Shown here: positions 53,449-62,146 of the stretch, piece after piece
Position numbering within the stretch: the stretch's first letter is position 1
Layout of the letters: every line of letters starts with the position of its first letter
Source of the DNA: Flavobacteriales bacterium
GTDB taxonomy: Bacteria > Bacteroidota > Bacteroidia > Flavobacteriales_D > Crocinitomicaceae
DNA: 64,000 nucleotides
Assembly: GCA_009926125.1 (NCBI GenBank)
Contig: RFPM01000003.1
Span: forward strand, 1 to 64,000
Reading direction: 5' to 3'
Made by a program: the position numbers and the translations under genes
Notes under the pieces: generated by a model
The model's database searches: none
What the model was told of the DNA's origin: nothing
Seen by the model: only the letters and a program-made list of their open reading frames with translations

Positions 53449-56106
53449 ATGAAAAAAATCACTCTTTTTATCGGCATATTTATTGTTTTACTTGCTTGTA
53501 CAAACATTAAAGAAATTACTTTAGATTCAACTTTAAATGAGCCTGTAGATATCGAGGAAACATACTACGACACGACAGCTATGTATGATGAATTCGAAGA
53601 AGTTGACATCGATGAACCTAAAGTTCGAAGTATCTACAATAGTTCAAGAACTATATACACCGACTTAATTCATACCAAATTGGAAGTGAATTTTAATTGG
53701 CAAAAATCACAATTAAATGGCCTTGCTACTATTACTGCAAAGCCACATTTTCATGCTTCTGATAGTTTAGTTTTAGATGCCAAGGGAATGGATATTAAAA
53801 AAGTTGAAATGAACGGCAAAGAATTAAATTATGTCTATAAAGATTCACTTACACTTCATATTAAATTAGATCGCAACTATACTAGAGATGAAAAATTTAC
53901 CCTGCAAATTGACTATGTTGCAAAACCGGATGAAAGAACTGTTAATGGCAGCGCTGCAATTACATCTGATAAAGGCTTGTTTTTTATAAATCCAAAAGGG
54001 GAAGACAAATCTAAAATGCCACAGATATGGACACAGGGAGAAACAGAATCAAATTCAGTTTGGTTCCCAACAATTGATGCTCCAAATACAAAAACGACAG
54101 AAGAAATTTTAATGACCGTTGATGATAAATATGCAACCCTCTCCAATGGAAAATTAATTTCCTCAAAAAAGAATTCAGACGGCACCCGCACTGACCATTG
54201 GAAACAAGATTTGCCGCATGCTCCTTATTTATTTATGATGGCGGTTGGAGAATTTAAAGTTGTTAAGGATTTCTATACACGTCCTGATGGTTCTAAAATG
54301 GAAGTCAACTATTATGTGGAGCCGGAATTTGAGAAAGATGCAAAAGCAATTTTTGGTGAAACACCAGCTATGATAAAATTCTTTTCTCAAAAACTTGGAA
54401 TAGAATATCCTTGGGATAAATACACTCAAATTGTTGTTAGAAATTATGTTTCTGGAGCAATGGAAAATACTGGCGCTGTAATTTTTGGCGATTATGTTTA
54501 CAAAAATGAACGTGAATTATTGGATAATAATGATCAATCTACAATTGCTCACGAATTGTTTCATCATTGGTTTGGAGATTTGGTGACCTGTGAATCTTGG
54601 GCAAATTTACCCTTAAATGAATCTTTCGCTAATTATTCTCAGTATCTATGGGACGAGCACCGATACGGAATAGATGAAGCTGATTACCAAGGATCCAATG
54701 AAGCAGAAAGTTATTTTAATTCTGCTTGGGAAAACTATCACAATTTAATTTGGTTTGAACACCCTGATAAAGAAAATATGTTCGATGGTCACTCCTATGC
54801 TAAAGGAGGAAGGATTTTACACATGCTGAGAAATTATCTTGGAGATGAGGTTTTCTTTAAAGGGCTAAATAGTTATCTCGTTAATAATAAATTTAAAACT
54901 GCTGAATTTCATAATCTTAGAATGGCTTTTGAAGAGGTTTCTGGGGAAGATCTTAATTGGTTTTTTGACCAGTGGTTTTTAGGTAAAGGGCACCCAATAG
55001 TACATACTTCTCAAGTAATAAATCCTGAAAATAATACAGTTACTATCAATGTAAAACAAAAGCAAAATACCGACGATTTTCCTTTGTATAAACTCCCTGT
55101 AAATGTCGCTATTTGGGATGCTAATGGAAAACGAACTGAAAAAATTGTGCTTGAAAACTTAGAAGAGAATTTTACATTTAGCTTTTCTGGTGAATTAAAA
55201 AATATTCTCTTTGATGAGCAACAAATGCTGTTGGGAAAATATTATGAGGAGAAACCCTTAAGTCAATATGTTCATCAATACTATAATTCTTCAAGATACA
55301 AAGCAAGGGCTTCAGCTATTACAATGGCGCAACGAACAAAAAATAGTGACAGCGAAAAATTACTTTTTGATGCCTTAAAAGATCCTTTTTGGAATATCCG
55401 AATACTTGCACTTCCGTCAATTGAAAATGTAAAAAATGATTTAGATATTGAAACTATAGCTCGAATTAAAGAATTAGCTAAAAGTGATCCAAAATCGCAA
55501 GTTAGGGTTGCAGCACTTAAAACCTTGTGTGCTTTAGAAGACAGCGTTGCAGCCACTGAACTACTCAAAGCTGCTATAAGTACTGATCAATCCTATGCAG
55601 TTATCTCTTCAGCTCTTGCATTATTGACGGAAATAAATCCTGAAGAAGCCTTACTTGTAGCAAGAAAATTAATGAAAGAGGAAAATGCTACCCTTAATGT
55701 TTCAATTGCTGGGGTTTTACAACAATTAGGAACTGAAGAAGATATTCTATTTTTTGATAAAAATTTAAAGAATAATAGTTTTAAGGGTTACGATGAATTA
55801 AATGTCTTTGTAGCTTATGTTGTATTAATATTAAGAATGGAAATAGATTTACAAGAAAAATCACTTGAATTTTATACCTTATTAAAGGAAAAAGGTGGCG
55901 CTGCAGTACAACTCTATTTTGGACAAATAATTGAATACAGTAATTCTATTTATCTCGCTAAAATTGAAGAGTTAGATGCAGAAATAGCAGAATTAGAAGA
56001 AGCTAAATCTTTTGGGACTGTCTTTGAAAAAAAGAAGTTAAAACAACGCTTCGAGGATTTAATTGCTAAGTTAACCTTGCTAAGTCCGCCAATACCTTTG
56101 GATTAA
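53449..56106 (+). CDS. M1 family aminopeptidase, lipoprotein with C-terminal HEAT-like repeats
   Basis: 885 residues from ATG 53449 (a TTG 27 bp upstream extends the frame). The lipoprotein signal is MKKITLFIGIFIVLLAC, Cys17. It has the M1 N-terminal beta domain, the exopeptidase motif GAMENTGAVIFGDY (about 335-348), and zinc motif HELFHHWFGD (H368, E369, H372) with the third ligand E in NESFANY. The C-terminal part (about 600-850) is helical with HEAT-like repeats. It probably trims peptides at the cell surface or in the periplasm. It converges on the SDR gene with a 7-bp gap. Confidence 0.93.
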   Translation: MKKITLFIGIFIVLLACTNIKEITLDSTLNEPVDIEETYYDTTAMYDEFEEVDIDEPKVRSIYNSSRTIYTDLIHTKLEVNFNWQKSQLNGLATITAKPHFHASDSLVLDAKGMDIKKVEMNGKELNYVYKDSLTLHIKLDRNYTRDEKFTLQIDYVAKPDERTVNGSAAITSDKGLFFINPKGEDKSKMPQIWTQGETESNSVWFPTIDAPNTKTTEEILMTVDDKYATLSNGKLISSKKNSDGTRTDHWKQDLPHAPYLFMMAVGEFKVVKDFYTRPDGSKMEVNYYVEPEFEKDAKAIFGETPAMIKFFSQKLGIEYPWDKYTQIVVRNYVSGAMENTGAVIFGDYVYKNERELLDNNDQSTIAHELFHHWFGDLVTCESWANLPLNESFANYSQYLWDEHRYGIDEADYQGSNEAESYFNSAWENYHNLIWFEHPDKENMFDGHSYAKGGRILHMLRNYLGDEVFFKGLNSYLVNNKFKTAEFHNLRMAFEEVSGEDLNWFFDQWFLGKGHPIVHTSQVINPENNTVTINVKQKQNTDDFPLYKLPVNVAIWDANGKRTEKIVLENLEENFTFSFSGELKNILFDEQQMLLGKYYEEKPLSQYVHQYYNSSRYKARASAITMAQRTKNSDSEKLLFDALKDPFWNIRILALPSIENVKNDLDIETIARIKELAKSDPKSQVRVAALKTLCALEDSVAATELLKAAISTDQSYAVISSALALLTEINPEEALLVARKLMKEENATLNVSIAGVLQQLGTEEDILFFDKNLKNNSFKGYDELNVFVAYVVLILRMEIDLQEKSLEFYTLLKEKGGAAVQLYFGQIIEYSNSIYLAKIEELDAEIAELEEAKSFGTVFEKKKLKQRFEDLIAKLTLLSPPIPLD

Positions 56107-56113
56107 AAATGCT

Positions 56114-56872
56114 TTATTTCTTATAAAGAATAGTTGCTGAAGCCTGCGCTGTTGGCATGATTGTAATATCATTAATTGTCACATGAGCCGGTCGAGAAGT
56201 TACAAACCAGATTGCTTCGGCTACATCATTTGCAAGTAAAGCCTCAAAACCGTCATATACGGAATTTGCTGTTTGAACATCTCCTTTAAATCGCACCAAC
56301 GAAAATTCAGTTTCTGCAGCTCCAGGAGCAATATTTGTGACTTTTATTCCATGTGAAACTAAATCTATTCGCATCGCTTTTGAAAGTGCATCAACTGCAT
56401 GTTTTGTAGCACAATAAACATTTCCGCCAGGGTAAACCTCTTTTCCAGCAATACTAGAAATATTTACAATTTGAGTAGATTCATGAAGTTTCAGAAAGGG
56501 AATAATGGCTTTTGAAACGTACAATAATCCCTTGATATTGGTGTCAATCATTCGCTCCCAATCATCTGTTACGGCATTTTCTATGGAAGATCTTCCCACT
56601 GCTAATCCCGCATTATTAATAAGGATATGAATGTTATTTTTAATTATTTCAGGAAGTGAATTAATAGACTGAATAACCTCTTTTTCATTCCTAATATCAA
56701 GTTCTAGGCAATGTATATTGACAGTATCATTTTGCAAGGAAACTTTCAATTGTTCTAATTTATCAACTCTTCTAGCAACTAAAACAAGTGAAAACCCATT
56801 TTTTGCAAAAATATGTGCACACGCTTCTCCAAATCCGGAGGATGCTCCTGTAATAAATACGTATTTTTTCAT
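56114..56872 (-). CDS. SDR family NAD(P)-dependent oxidoreductase (YdfG-like)
   Basis: 252-residue classical short-chain dehydrogenase. The cofactor motif is ITGASSGFGEACAHIFAKNG (5-24), NNAGLAVG is the NNAG motif, and the catalytic Ser-Tyr-Lys are in NISSIAGKEVYPGGNVYCATKHAVDAL (YxxxK). The closing AEAIWFVTSRPAHVTINDITIMPTAQ resembles YdfG/serine-3-dehydrogenase-type members, which reduce 3-hydroxy acids or malonic semialdehyde. Substrate is not proven. The minus-strand sequence CAAATTTG ends 5 nt before the ATG, a near-match to the -7 box. Confidence 0.87.
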   Translation of the reverse strand: MKKYVFITGASSGFGEACAHIFAKNGFSLVLVARRVDKLEQLKVSLQNDTVNIHCLELDIRNEKEVIQSINSLPEIIKNNIHILINNAGLAVGRSSIENAVTDDWERMIDTNIKGLLYVSKAIIPFLKLHESTQIVNISSIAGKEVYPGGNVYCATKHAVDALSKAMRIDLVSHGIKVTNIAPGAAETEFSLVRFKGDVQTANSVYDGFEALLANDVAEAIWFVTSRPAHVTINDITIMPTAQASATILYKK

Positions 56873-57000
56873 GTTGCAAATTTGAATAGAAAATTTCTAT
56901 TTTGCTTTGTTTATGTCAATTTAACAATAAAAAAAGACAAAATGACATAAAAATTAACTTGGCATATAGATTGACTAATTGTTTTCAAATAAAAAACAAA

Positions 57001-58905
57001 ATGAAAAAAAACACAATTAAGTCCGGTAAAATTAACGTTCAAACGGAAAATATTTTTCCCATAATTAAGAAATTTTTATACTCAGATCACGAAATATTTT
57101 TACGTGAATTAGTTTCCAATGCTGTCGATGCATCTCAAAAATTACGCGTTCTTTCAGCAAATGGAGAATATAAAGGTGAACTTGGAGATTTGAAGGTAGA
57201 AGTAATATTGGATCGCGATGCAAAAACAATTACCATTCGAGATAATGGAATCGGAATGTCTGCTGAAGAAATTGATAAATACATCAATCAAATTGCATTT
57301 TCTGGGGCTGAGGAGTTTGTAGAAAAATACAAAGGAAAAGAAGGTGCTGAGCAAATTATAGGTCATTTTGGACTTGGTTTTTATTCAGGATTTATGGTGT
57401 CAGAAAAAGTGCAGATTCGCAGTAAATCTCGCCATGAGGGAGAAAAAGCAATTCAATGGGAAAGCAACGGTTCTCCGGACTATACAATTATTGAAATTGA
57501 CAAAACAACACAAGGAACTGACATCGTTTTATATATTTCCGAAGAATCAAATGAGTTTTTGGAAAAAGAACGGATTTCTGGAATCTTAACGAAATACTGT
57601 AAGTTTTTACCAATTCCTGTGTTTTTTGGTGACAAAACAGAATACATCGACTCGCCAGAAGGGGAAAAAGATGATAAAGGAAATATAAAGCGAGTAGCTA
57701 TTGAAGTTCCAAATCAAATTAACAATCCTTCGCCTGCCTGGACAAAAGCACCTGTAGATTTGAAAGACGAAGATTATTCTTCTTTCTACAGTGAATTATA
57801 TCCCTCAACATTTGACAAGCCTCTCTTTCATATTCATTTGAATGTAGATTATCCTTTTAATTTAACGGGTATTCTCTATTTCCCAAAAATTAAGGAGAAT
57901 GTTGAAGTTCAGCGAAATAAAATAAATTTATATTCCAATCAAGTCTTTATTACGGATAGTGTTGCGGAAATTGTACCTGAATTTTTAACGCTTTTACATG
58001 GAGTAATTGATTCTCCAGATATTCCTTTAAATGTTTCTAGGTCGTATTTACAAAGTGATGGCAACGTCAAAAAAATAGCTTCTCACATCACCAAAAAAGT
58101 GGCGGATAAATTGGCAGATATGTTCAAAAAAGACCGCAAGGATTTTGAAGATAAATGGAATGACCTACAAATATTTGTTCAATATGGAATGTTATCAGAT
58201 GAAAAATTTGCTGAAAAAGCTGCAGGTTTTTCCTTATTGAAAAATACAGATGGGCTTTATTTTACTCCGGAAGAATACAAAGAAAAAATTGCTGCACTTC
58301 AAGTGGATAAAGACAAAAAAACAATTTGCTTGTATACCAATAACCCGGAAGAACAATTCTCCTTTGTTAAAAAAGCAAAAGAAAGAGCTTACGATGTTCT
58401 TCATTTAGAAGGTCCTTTGGTTTCTCATTGGATTCAAAAACTCGAGCAATCAATGGAAAATACAAGTTTTGTTCGTGTTGATTCTGACACTCTAGATAAA
58501 CTAATTCGTAAAACAGATGAACTTCCTTCAAAAATTTCAAAAGAGGAAGAAGAAAAGTTAAAGCCTGTTTTTGAAGAATGCTTAAATAAAGAAAAATATA
58601 CTGTTCAATTTGAAAGCATGAGTGAAAGTGATTCTCCAATGATTATTACGCAACCAGAATTTATTCGACGAATGATGGAACAGCAAAAATTAGGCGGCGG
58701 TGGAATGTTCGGAGCTTTTCCAGAAATGTTTACGCTCGTTGTAAATGCAAATCATCCAAAAATTGCTCAGCTTCTAACTAAAAAAGCAAAGGATCAAAAG
58801 GCAAGTGTAAAGCAACTTACAGATCTTGCCCTACTTGCACAGGGAATGTTAAAAGGCGAAGCATTGGATAGTTTTATTGAGCGAAACATTGAGCATATTG
58901 CTTAA
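57001..58905 (+). CDS. htpG: Molecular chaperone HtpG (Hsp90)
   Basis: Cytosolic Hsp90 of 634 residues from ATG 57001. The reading frame is open further upstream to 56902, but those codons precede the conserved start KKNTIKSGKINVQTENIFPI. GHKL ATPase motifs are ELVSNAVDA (catalytic Glu, adenine-binding Asn), DNGIGMSAEEI and IGHFGLGFYSGFMV. NLTGILYFPKI and GVIDSPDIPLNVSRSYLQ mark the middle domain with its catalytic Arg, and the C-terminal dimerisation domain is complete. A DnaJ-type gene follows. Confidence 0.95.
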   Translation: MKKNTIKSGKINVQTENIFPIIKKFLYSDHEIFLRELVSNAVDASQKLRVLSANGEYKGELGDLKVEVILDRDAKTITIRDNGIGMSAEEIDKYINQIAFSGAEEFVEKYKGKEGAEQIIGHFGLGFYSGFMVSEKVQIRSKSRHEGEKAIQWESNGSPDYTIIEIDKTTQGTDIVLYISEESNEFLEKERISGILTKYCKFLPIPVFFGDKTEYIDSPEGEKDDKGNIKRVAIEVPNQINNPSPAWTKAPVDLKDEDYSSFYSELYPSTFDKPLFHIHLNVDYPFNLTGILYFPKIKENVEVQRNKINLYSNQVFITDSVAEIVPEFLTLLHGVIDSPDIPLNVSRSYLQSDGNVKKIASHITKKVADKLADMFKKDRKDFEDKWNDLQIFVQYGMLSDEKFAEKAAGFSLLKNTDGLYFTPEEYKEKIAALQVDKDKKTICLYTNNPEEQFSFVKKAKERAYDVLHLEGPLVSHWIQKLEQSMENTSFVRVDSDTLDKLIRKTDELPSKISKEEEEKLKPVFEECLNKEKYTVQFESMSESDSPMIITQPEFIRRMMEQQKLGGGGMFGAFPEMFTLVVNANHPKIAQLLTKKAKDQKASVKQLTDLALLAQGMLKGEALDSFIERNIEHIA

Positions 58906-58958
58906 TTAACTAATTTTACACGGGATTTTCCCTAATAAAATTTTTTAAAACTCAGTGC

Positions 58959-59723
58959 GTGTATAAGTGGATTTTAGGACTTGGAGGTTATTTTACTACA
59001 CGAACGTTGGGAGGAGGACTTTTTGGATTCATCATTGGCTCCTTAATTGATCGGACCACTAGTAAATCAGGTGCCTCTAATTCTTCTAGTGGTCGAAAAA
59101 GTTTTCAAGATTCATTTGAATATTATAGACAGCAATCTTCTCGCTACGATATTCAAACCATGCTCATGGCGCTTTCCGCATCTGTAATGAAGGCTGATGG
59201 GAAAGTCTTAAAAATCGAACTTGACTTTGTGAAACGTTTTTTTGCTTCGCAATTTGGCAATCGTTTTACTAGTGAGCATCTTCAAATCCTTAAAAATTTC
59301 CTGGATTCCGATAAAATACCACTTCAAGAAATTTGCGCAGATATTCGCACTAGAATGCCTTCGGAAGTCCGCGTTCAATTAATTCACTATTTGTTTAGTA
59401 TTGCAAAAGCAGATGGCGATGTTGCTCCAGCGGAAATGAATATTATTCAAAAAATTGCTACAATGCTCGGTGTTTCTGCAGTAGAATTTGAAAGTGTGAA
59501 AAATATGTTCTACAGAAATGTAGATTCTGATTATAAAATTTTAGGTGTTGAGTCATCTGTAACTGATGAAGAAATTAAAAAAGCCTACCGTAAAATGGCT
59601 ATTTCCTTTCACCCTGATAAAGTTGCGACAATGGGCGAAGAATACCAAAAAGGTGCAAAGGAAAAATTTCAGCAAATACAAGATGCTTACGAAGCAATAA
59701 AAAAACGAAGAGGATTTAAGTGA
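58959..59723 (+). CDS. TerB-DnaJ co-chaperone (DjlA-like)
   Basis: 254 residues from GTG 58959; no better ATG precedes the hydrophobic N-terminus. Order: a glycine-rich, possibly membrane-associated N-terminus (GGGLFGFIIGSLID, about 19-32), a TerB-like helical domain (about 65-175; LMALSASVMKADGKVLKIELDFVKRFF and LIHYLFSIAKADGDVAPAEM, two acidic ADG motifs), and a C-terminal J domain (about 190-250) with the invariant HPD in YRKMAISFHPDK. J proteins stimulate DnaK ATPase. It sits 53 bp after htpG, a chaperone pair. Confidence 0.88.
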   Translation: MYKWILGLGGYFTTRTLGGGLFGFIIGSLIDRTTSKSGASNSSSGRKSFQDSFEYYRQQSSRYDIQTMLMALSASVMKADGKVLKIELDFVKRFFASQFGNRFTSEHLQILKNFLDSDKIPLQEICADIRTRMPSEVRVQLIHYLFSIAKADGDVAPAEMNIIQKIATMLGVSAVEFESVKNMFYRNVDSDYKILGVESSVTDEEIKKAYRKMAISFHPDKVATMGEEYQKGAKEKFQQIQDAYEAIKKRRGFK

Positions 59724-59789
59724 TTATTGCTTTTTCAAAATTGTTTTTATTGTTGTATCTTTAAACATAAGTAAAGAAAATTACCTAAA

Positions 59790-59999
59790 ATGACAGAGCA
59801 AAAATATACCGAAGCATTTGAAGAATTACAAGAAATTGTCAGTGACATGGAAGATGGAAACATCAGTGTAGATGAATTAGCGGAAAAAGTGAAACGTGCA
59901 ACTGTTTTAATTCGTGTTTGCAAGGCTAAATTAAGTGCAACTGAAGGTGATGTTCAGAAAATTCTCAAAGAACTTGAGGAGGATAAGACTGAAGAATAA
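59790..59999 (+). CDS. xseB: Exodeoxyribonuclease VII small subunit
   Basis: 69 residues, normal for XseB. It reads KYTEAFEELQEIVSDMEDGNISVDELAEKVKRATVLIRVCKAKL, the conserved helical hairpin (yEealeeLeeIv..le.g...ldeale.y..g..l...C...L). It pairs with XseA to degrade single-stranded DNA. xseA is not in this window. purM follows after 35 bp. Confidence 0.92.
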   Translation: MTEQKYTEAFEELQEIVSDMEDGNISVDELAEKVKRATVLIRVCKAKLSATEGDVQKILKELEEDKTEE

Positions 60000-60034
60000 G
60001 TCAAATTTCTAACTTTACCTTTTTTAATAAACTT

Positions 60035-61207
60035 ATGTCAGACAATCGTTATCAAGCAAGAGGAGTATCAGCAGGAAAAGAGGATGTTCATAATGCTATA
60101 AAAAATGTGGACAAAGGTTTATTTCCTCAAGCTTTTTGTAAAATAGTTCCTGATTATTTAACCGGAGATGACGATTATTGTGTTGTAATGCATGCTGACG
60201 GTGCGGGGACAAAAACATCTTTAGCATACATGTATTGGAAAAAAACTGGAGATATTTCAGTTTGGAAAGGAATTGCTCAAGATGCATTGATAATGAACAT
60301 TGATGATTTATTATGTGTAGGAGCAACTGGCCCCATTCTATTATCTTCAACTATTGGCCGTAATAAAAACCTCATTCCTGGTAGCGTTATTTCTGAAATA
60401 ATAAATGGCACAGAAGAACTCTTGAAAGATTTAAGGTCTCATGGCATTGAAATTTATTCCACTGGTGGAGAAACTGCAGATGTAGGCGATTTAGTAAGAA
60501 CAATCATTGTGGATTCTACTGTAATTGCCAGAATGAAGCGCAGTGATGTTATTTCTAATGATAAAATTCAAGCAGGAGACTGCATTGTTGGTTTGGCTTC
60601 TTATGGTCAAACTAGCTATGAAAACACCTACAACAGTGGAATGGGAAGTAATGGGCTTACAAGTGCTCGACACGATGTGTTCAACTATCAATTAGCAAAA
60701 GAATTTCCCGAAAGCTTTGATCCTAATATACCAAATGATCTTGTTTATAGTGGCGGAAAATTATTGGAAGATGAAGTTGCTAACCTTCCTTTAGATGCAG
60801 GAAAACTTGTTTTATCGCCAACACGAACTTACGCGCCAGTAATTAAAAAGATTTTAGATTCTTATCGCTCGCAAATTCATGGAATGGTTCACTGCTCTGG
60901 AGGAGCTCAAACTAAAGTCTTGCATTTTGTAAATAACCTTCATATCATTAAAGATAATCTTTTTCCAATTCCACCTTTGTTTCTTATGATTCAAGAGGAA
61001 TCAGGGACCTCTTGGGAAGAAATGTATAAAGTTTTTAACATGGGACACAGAATGGAGATTTATGTTCCTTTTGAAATAGCTTCAGATCTTATTGCTATTT
61101 CAGAATCATTTGGAATTGCAGCTCAGGTTATTGGCAAAGTAGATTCTTTCGACGGCAAACAAGTAAGTATTAAAAGTGAAAAGGGAGAATTCAGCTATAA
61201 TTCCTAA
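60035..61207 (+). CDS. purM: Phosphoribosylformylglycinamidine cyclo-ligase (AIR synthase)
   Basis: Purine biosynthesis enzyme closing the imidazole ring of AIR. It has 390 residues in the two-lobed PurM ATPase fold. Visible are VMHADGAGTKTSLAYMY (ATP-grasping GxGTK motif), DALIMNIDDLLCVGATGPILLS, STGGETADVGDLVRTI, VGLASYGQTSYENTY and GMVHCSGGAQTKV. This is the longer variant common in Bacteroidota. The ATG at 60035 follows xseB closely. Confidence 0.92.
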   Translation: MSDNRYQARGVSAGKEDVHNAIKNVDKGLFPQAFCKIVPDYLTGDDDYCVVMHADGAGTKTSLAYMYWKKTGDISVWKGIAQDALIMNIDDLLCVGATGPILLSSTIGRNKNLIPGSVISEIINGTEELLKDLRSHGIEIYSTGGETADVGDLVRTIIVDSTVIARMKRSDVISNDKIQAGDCIVGLASYGQTSYENTYNSGMGSNGLTSARHDVFNYQLAKEFPESFDPNIPNDLVYSGGKLLEDEVANLPLDAGKLVLSPTRTYAPVIKKILDSYRSQIHGMVHCSGGAQTKVLHFVNNLHIIKDNLFPIPPLFLMIQEESGTSWEEMYKVFNMGHRMEIYVPFEIASDLIAISESFGIAAQVIGKVDSFDGKQVSIKSEKGEFSYNS

Positions 61208-61248
61208 TCTTTTTCTAAAAAAACTACTGATAAAAGGAATAAAATTTA

Positions 61249-61256
61249 TATTTTTG
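61249..61256 (+). promoter_or_regulatory. -7 promoter box for tRNA-Ser
   Basis: TATTTTTG matches TAnnTTTG, 20 nt before the tRNA-Ser 5' end. Confidence 0.35.
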
Positions 61257-61276
61257 CCCCCTGTTCATTGAATATT

Positions 61277-61363
61277 GGAGGGATGGGTGAGTGGCTGAAA
61301 CCACCAGTTTGCTAAACTGACGTACGGGAAACTGTACCGCGGGTTCGAATCCCGCTCCCTCCG
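61277..61363 (+). tRNA. tRNA-Ser (GCT)
   Basis: 87-nt class II tRNA. The acceptor stem GGAGGGA (61277-61283) pairs with TCCCTCC (61356-61362), G is the discriminator, the anticodon GCT is at 61311-61313, a long variable arm (about 61320-61338, GTACGGG...CTGTAC) is present, and the T arm is GCGGGTTCGAATCCCGC. CCA is not encoded. Its 3' part recurs downstream as a tandem repeat. Confidence 0.95.
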
Positions 61364-61410
61364 CAATAAATATTAAAACGGATTGTTTCGGGATGAGAAC
61401 CAGCGGGTTC
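61348..61410 (+). repeat. 63-bp direct repeat, copy 1 (tRNA-Ser 3' end plus flank)
   Basis: Starts inside the tRNA-Ser T arm and runs 47 bp past the gene, ending in GCGGGTTC. It is identical to 61462-61524, offset 114 bp. Confidence 0.9.
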
Positions 61411-61461
61411 GAACCGGAGCAAAGCGGAGCTCACTGAAAAGCGACAATAGGAGCTTGAAGT

Positions 61462-61524
61462 AATCCCGCTCCCTCCGCAATAAATATTAAAACGGATTGT
61501 TTCGGGATGAGAACCAGCGGGTTC
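61462..61524 (+). repeat. 63-bp direct repeat, copy 2
   Basis: Exact second copy of 61348-61410. It carries the last 16 nt of tRNA-Ser (AATCCCGCTCCCTCCG) but no tRNA body upstream, so it is not a second functional tRNA. Confidence 0.9.
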
Positions 61525-61561
61525 AAATCTAATGAAGAATAGTCTTATTGTTGGCTTGTCT

Positions 61562-61592
61562 ATTGTAAATCGTAATAATCTTATTACTTTTG
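61562..61592 (+). promoter_or_regulatory. Promoter for tRNA-Pro (and probably tRNA-Arg)
   Basis: TTG (61563-61565), 19 nt, then TACTTTTG (61585-61592) fits the Bacteroidota -33/-7 spacing, with the tRNA-Pro 5' end 58 nt further on. The interval 61525-61650 otherwise shows no gene. Confidence 0.5.
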
Positions 61593-61650
61593 CACTCACT
61601 TTCTGAAAAACGTTTCAGGAAGATTTAATTAAACAGATGATACATTAGTT

Positions 61651-61725
61651 CGGGGCGTAGCGTAGTCCGGTCATCGCGCCTGGTTTGGGACCAGGAGGTC
61701 GCAGGTTCGAATCCTGCCGCCCCGA
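61651..61725 (+). tRNA. tRNA-Pro (TGG)
   Basis: 75 nt. The acceptor CGGGGCG pairs with CGCCCCG, the anticodon arm is CCTGG-TTTGGGA-CCAGG with TGG at 61686-61688, and the T arm is GCAGGTTCGAATCCTGC. The discriminator is A and CCA is not encoded. Confidence 0.96.
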
Positions 61726-61728
61726 CGA

Positions 61729-61756
61729 GGGGGATGAGCAATCATCCCCCTTTTTT
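61729..61756 (+). terminator. Rho-independent terminator after tRNA-Pro
   Basis: GGGGGATGA (61729-61737), loop GCAA, TCATCCCCC (61742-61750), then TTTTTT: a perfect 9-bp stem with a tetraloop. Confidence 0.9.
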
Positions 61757-61796
61757 AATTAGTTTAATTGAAACTGATAATTAATTTCAATTGATT

Positions 61797-61870
<74 letters not shown>

Positions 61871-61871
61871 C

Positions 61872-61908
61872 AAAAAGTGCCCACTTCATGAAATGAAGCG
61901 GGCTTTTT
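61872..61908 (+). terminator. Terminator after tRNA-Arg
   Basis: AAAAAG..CCC.CTTCAT pairs with ATGAAG.GGG.CTTTTT around a GAA loop (stem interrupted by mismatches), ending in a T run. Confidence 0.7.
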
Positions 61909-61910
61909 CG

Positions 61911-61930
61911 TTTTTTAGTGTCGGAAACTT
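61911..61930 (+). repeat. Left flanking direct repeat of the hipBA cassette
   Basis: TTTTTTAGTGTCGGAAACTT; 19 of 20 bases match 63721-63740 on the far side of hipBA. The 12-bp core TGTCGGAAACTT is exact. Confidence 0.6.
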
Positions 61931-61969
61931 ATCTGTGTTTAGATTAGCAGCTATACATATTTTGTTGCC

Positions 61970-62011
61970 GAGTTAGACAGGATCTAGATAGTTTCCGAAA
62001 TTATCTAACTC
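61970..62011. repeat. Imperfect inverted repeat upstream of hipB
   Basis: GAGTTAGA (61970-61977) is mirrored by TCTAACTC (62004-62011). AGTTTCCGA inside it (61990-61998) is the inverted form of TCGGAAACT at 61921-61929. The stretch 61931-62087 has no gene; these repeats are the only structure seen. Confidence 0.5.
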
Positions 62012-62087
62012 AATTTGACCGATTAATGTTAAGGATATTAGCGAATAATATAGGAGTATTTTCAACTTCACCGCAAAAAATAATAAC

Positions 62088-62101
62088 GCTAATATATTAG
62101 C
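62088..62101. promoter_or_regulatory. Putative HipB operator O1 (14-bp palindrome)
   Basis: GCTAATATATTAGC is a perfect palindrome upstream of hipB, at the place expected for the -33 region of the box at 62121. Confidence 0.5.
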
Positions 62102-62120
62102 TATTTTTATTAATAATTAG

Positions 62121-62128
62121 TAAATTTG
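62121..62128 (+). promoter_or_regulatory. -7 promoter box for hipBA
   Basis: TAAATTTG matches TAnnTTTG and lies between the two palindromes; transcription would start inside the second palindrome. Confidence 0.45.
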
Positions 62129-62142
62129 GCTAATATATTAAC
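62129..62142. promoter_or_regulatory. Putative HipB operator O2
   Basis: GCTAATATATTAAC repeats O1 with one changed base, exactly 41 bp downstream (about four helical turns) and 4 bp before the hipB ATG. Confidence 0.5.
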
Positions 62143-62146
62143 TAAT

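Noticed and set aside
61348-61524. Active integration (att) site or second tRNA-Ser gene
   Set aside because: No integrase or island follows within the window and the second copy lacks the tRNA body, so only the repeat is claimed.
61312-61599. Minus-strand open frame across the tRNA-Ser repeat with repeated peptide units
   Set aside because: It is produced by reading the tRNA-Ser 3' end and its duplicated flank backwards; no coding signals.
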